In this document: in pieces, positions 14,535-16,085 of the stretch
Position numbering within the stretch: the stretch's first letter is position 1
Layout of the letters: each line of letters begins with the position of its first letter
Origin: CAYXVF01 sp964468125
GTDB lineage: Bacteria; Myxococcota; XYA12-FULL-58-9; CAYXVF01
Assembly: GCA_964468125.1 (NCBI GenBank)
Contig: CAYXVF010000125.1
Coordinates: 1 to 16,085 of the forward strand
Direction of reading: 5' to 3'
Length of the DNA stretch: 16,085 bases
Made by a program: the position numbers and the translations under genes
Notes under the pieces: model-generated
Databases searched by the model: none
Told to the model about the DNA's origin: nothing
Seen by the model: the letters and a program-made list of their open reading frames with translations, nothing else

Positions 14535-14776
14535 ATGCCAAGAACACGAACGACGACCACCGCGCTGCGGTGTGGGACCAGTACGGAAGCATCGCGCGCG
14601 GGACGACTGGCGGATGCTGTGCGCCGGGCACCTGTGCCCCTGGCGCGGAGTCCAGTCTGGCCCTGGGCGGCTACTCGGCTGAAGATCTCGCGTCGGTGCC
14701 GGAGGGCGTCAACCTGGGCCTCGGCTGCGGCGACCCGCAAGCCATCGCCGGGCTCAGGGAGGGCGAAACCGTCCTG
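14535..14776 (+). pseudogene. arsM: N-terminal fragment of arsenite methyltransferase
   Basis: From about 14560 the DNA encodes VWDQYGSIARG, a CC pair, then LGGYSAEDLASVPEGVNLGL and GCGDPQAIAGLREGETVL, the signature N-terminus of ArsM S-adenosylmethionine methyltransferases. Homology stops at 14776, exactly before the DLGSG motif that binds S-adenosylmethionine, and the frame continues with unrelated Arg-rich sequence. The only nearby ATG (14535) is in another frame, so a frameshift near 14560 or loss of the start is also likely. An intact ArsM is about 270-350 residues; fewer than 75 remain, so this cannot detoxify arsenic. Confidence 0.8.
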
Positions 14777-14837
14777 AGGCGACGAAGCCGAGTGGCTCGT
14801 GCTGCGCGCCCTCGTGTTGCGGACCGGAAGGGGCATC

Positions 14838-15002
14838 GTGATCGAGAACCTCGGCCCCGCGGACCTCAGGAGCGATCGCGCCTGGCGAGCGCTCGAGGCC
14901 AAGCTGCGACCATTCGTGGCGAAGCGGGTCCGTGAGGTCGACGTCGACGATGTCGTTCAGGAAGTGTTCCGCCGAATCCAGCGAGGACTGCCTTCGCTGC
15001 GC
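14838..15002 (+). pseudogene. Region 2 fragment of a SigZ-like ECF sigma factor
   Basis: The frame from a GTG at 14838 encodes WRALEAKLRPFVAKRV, then REVDVDDVVQEVFRRIQRGL and PSLR, the start and core-binding region 2 of SigZ-like sigma factors. The match ends at about 15002 and the frame then runs into the antisense of the nucleotidyltransferase gene; region 4 is absent. The protein could not recognise a -35 element. It lies 61 bp after the arsM fragment in the same orientation, which may reflect an ancestral arsM-sigma neighbourhood that was truncated twice. Confidence 0.7.
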
Positions 15003-15022
15003 GGATTGTCAACTCGTGAACA

Positions 15023-15466
15023 TCAACCCAGAGACTCTAGGTCGTCGGCATCCACCGCGTCCTTGGGTCGACCGGTCGCGCGCTTGTTGGCGATGAGGGC
15101 TTCCCGCCCAATGACGAAAATGTCCTGGTCGCCAAAGCGTGCGCGCACTTTTGTTGCCCACGCCTCGTCGAAGCTAACGCCGGAGATCTCAGTCAGGATG
15201 TCGATGCGCCGTGGCGGAAGCCCCATCTGGAAAACGATGCCGGGGGTCGCGAGATCGTCCTCAGTCAGGTCGTGAAGGGGGGCTCCGAATTCAACGAGTG
15301 CGCTCATGACTCGGCCCGCGTTTTCGCGCGACGGACGTACGAGGAGGTCGATGTCACCGGTGGCACGAGGCCTGCCGTGGACCCCCAGCGCATAGGCCCC
15401 GACCAAAACGAATTCAACGCCCTTTTCGGACAATGCGCGAAGTAGATCGAGATAGTCCTGGTTCAC
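15023..15466 (-). CDS. Small nucleotidyltransferase (MNT/DUF6036-like), possible toxin-antitoxin component
   Basis: The 147-residue protein has the pol-beta nucleotidyltransferase core: FVLVGAYALGVHGRPRATGD then IDLLV (metal-binding Asp38 and Asp40), and a third candidate Asp89 in PRRIDILTE. The GRPRxTxDxD pattern is that of DUF6036 and AbiEii-related families. A GGAGG at 15472-15476, 5 bases before a GTG at 15466, fixes the start; a TTG at 15469 is one codon earlier. The gene overlaps the preceding small gene by 53 bp, suggesting a fixed pair. Related enzymes transfer nucleotides to RNA or proteins in toxin-antitoxin or phage defence systems, but the family also includes genes of unknown role. 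Confidence 0.85.
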   Translation of the reverse strand: MNQDYLDLLRALSEKGVEFVLVGAYALGVHGRPRATGDIDLLVRPSRENAGRVMSALVEFGAPLHDLTEDDLATPGIVFQMGLPPRRIDILTEISGVSFDEAWATKVRARFGDQDIFVIGREALIANKRATGRPKDAVDADDLESLG

Positions 15467-15623
15467 CAATGCCTCCGGGGCGCAAAGAAAAGGCGTCCTT
15501 GCTCATCGTCCAAGTGGCCTCGACGCGCTCCGCAACCGGCCGGGTCAACCAGTATTCGATGTCCGCGGTTGGCGACTCCTCCCCGAGACGGAGTTTGCGG
15601 GTTGGCCAATTCGTTCGCGACAT
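15414..15623 (-). CDS. Small partner protein of the nucleotidyltransferase
   Basis: A 69-residue protein starting MSRTNWPTRKLRLGEE, followed by EYWLTRPVAERVEATWTMSK and ending SRSTSRIVRKGR. The YWLTRPVAERVEA block and a basic R-V-R-type tail are what I associate with small proteins encoded directly before DUF6036-type nucleotidyltransferases (R-P-P-x-E-R-L and RLQR-like endings). The 3' end of the gene lies inside the nucleotidyltransferase gene by 53 bp and contains its ribosome site. The gene could be an antitoxin or accessory factor; no function is established. Confidence 0.65.
   Translation of the reverse strand: MSRTNWPTRKLRLGEESPTADIEYWLTRPVAERVEATWTMSKDAFSLRPGGIGEPGLSRSTSRIVRKGR
15472..15476 (-). 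promoter_or_regulatory. Internal Shine-Dalgarno for the nucleotidyltransferase
   Basis: GGAGG (minus strand) is located inside the coding sequence of the small partner gene, 5 bases before the GTG at 15466. It decides the start and implies translation linked to that of the upstream gene. Confidence 0.6.
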
Positions 15624-15713
15624 GAGGCGAGTTTACTTCAATCTGCCGACTCGGTCACCGCGGTTCCAGAATCGTCCGGTTTGAGTAGCCCTCTTGGCGA
15701 TCACCTCTGCCAC

Positions 15714-15906
15714 TCATCGCGTCAACCCAACTCCAAGAGCCGCCAAGGCGAGCGCTGCGGCGGAAGTAAGAGGCCCGAGGATCGTTCCAGTGAACGAGTG
15801 CCAAAGCCGCGAGCGGCAAGGACACCACGGCGGTCCCAAGGAAGATGCCCAAGAACGAGCGGTTGAGAACGACGATGTTGATCGATTGCATCGTCGCGAT
15901 CCCCTC
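15714..15906 (-). pseudogene. Internal fragment of a DUF1772-type membrane protein
   Basis: Downstream in frame from the NmrA piece, the DNA encodes IATMQSINIVVLNRSFLGIF, then LGTAVVSLPLAALALVHW and NDPRAS, the second-helix region of DUF1772 (anthrone oxygenase-like) membrane proteins. The N-terminal helix is missing. After NDPRAS the hydrophobic continuation (SAAALALAALGVGLTR) is found in a +1 frame, ending at a TGA at 15714, so a frameshift also seems present. The remaining helices and the NVPLN motif of the family are absent. The fragment is non-functional. Confidence 0.6.
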
Positions 15907-16085
15907 GTAGTCGGAGAAGTCACGGGGCTTCCGGCCGAGCGCGCGTTCAACGCCGTCGGTGACATGAGCGTTTCGCCCGTCGAGAACCGTGGAGAAGAGA
16001 TAGTCCATCATCCACGCCACTTCTTTCGGTGCTCCGGATGCGGACACGCCTGCTAGGAAATCGGCGTGTGGAACCTGCGTGTAGT
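15907..16085 (-). pseudogene. C-terminal part of NmrA-like NAD(P)-binding protein, cut by the window edge
   Basis: The frame is open to the right edge and reads YTQVPHADFLAGVSASGAPK, later FSTVLDGRNAHVTDGVERAL then GRKPRDFSDY. This is the C-terminal end of NmrA/YbjT-like NAD(P)H-binding oxidoreductases, where DG-x-A-x-VTDGVER-LGR-PRDF is typical. The usual last ten or so residues are missing: the frame passes directly into DUF1772-type sequence near 15906, so the gene is fused to another fragment. The N-terminal Rossmann half, if present, lies beyond the window. Confidence 0.75.

Noticed and set aside
14201..14935. Single plus-strand gene of about 244 codons covering the arsM-like part
   Set aside because: Its start is inside the YCII gene and its end is in the wrong frame after 14776; only the middle is arsM-like, so it is not one gene.

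Overview
This window looks like accessory DNA from a high-GC member of the Myxococcota (old Deltaproteobacteria). The clues are several lipoproteins with cysteine-rich N-termini, a secreted subtilase whose C-terminus resembles a MYXO-CTERM signal, a bacterial caspase operon and abundant broken genes. This placement is an inference from gene style; no rRNA or marker gene is present.

Layout. At 1-700 lies a remnant of an IS256-type transposase wedged between unrecognised coding fragments. Two convergent exported-protein genes follow: a lipoprotein (763-1923, +) and a subtilisin-like protease (1931-3349, -). An IS21-family remnant (end of istA plus an intact istB, 3445-4460) lies directly behind the protease gene. 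It appears to have removed most of a gene that once preceded the protease in the same operon; only that gene's C-terminal tail survives, 4 bp before the protease start.

The centre holds the most coherent system: a four-gene minus-strand operon with overlapping genes (8861 down to 4735). It encodes an ECF sigma factor, a single-pass membrane protein likely to be its anti-sigma factor (with a DUF4384-like outer domain and no visible zinc-binding motif), an exported, membrane-anchored caspase-family protease, and a beta-helix lipoprotein. Stop and start codons overlap at every junction, so the four products are probably made together. A plausible but untested reading is an envelope-sensing circuit in which the sigma/anti-sigma pair controls or is controlled by the caspase and the beta-helix protein. 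A large lipoprotein with a CBM35-like domain and a beta-propeller resembling family 11 rhamnogalacturonan lyases (9094-11388) is divergent from the operon and shares its 232-bp upstream region.

From 11389 to 12145 the DNA looks decayed: a 27-nt 5' piece of a tRNA-Pro-like gene, no clear gene for about 230 bp, then an HPr-like reading frame without the phosphorylatable histidine motif in place. A MocR-type (GntR/aminotransferase) regulator (12147-13556, -) is divergent from a lipoprotein made of two YCII domains (13633-14349, +), with a palindromic candidate operator between them.

The right end (14350-16085) is a graveyard of fragments: the N-terminus of an arsenite methyltransferase, region 2 of a SigZ-like sigma factor, and a fusion of NmrA-type and DUF1772-type remnants at the edge. 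In its middle sits an intact-looking small-protein/nucleotidyltransferase pair whose genes overlap by 53 bp.
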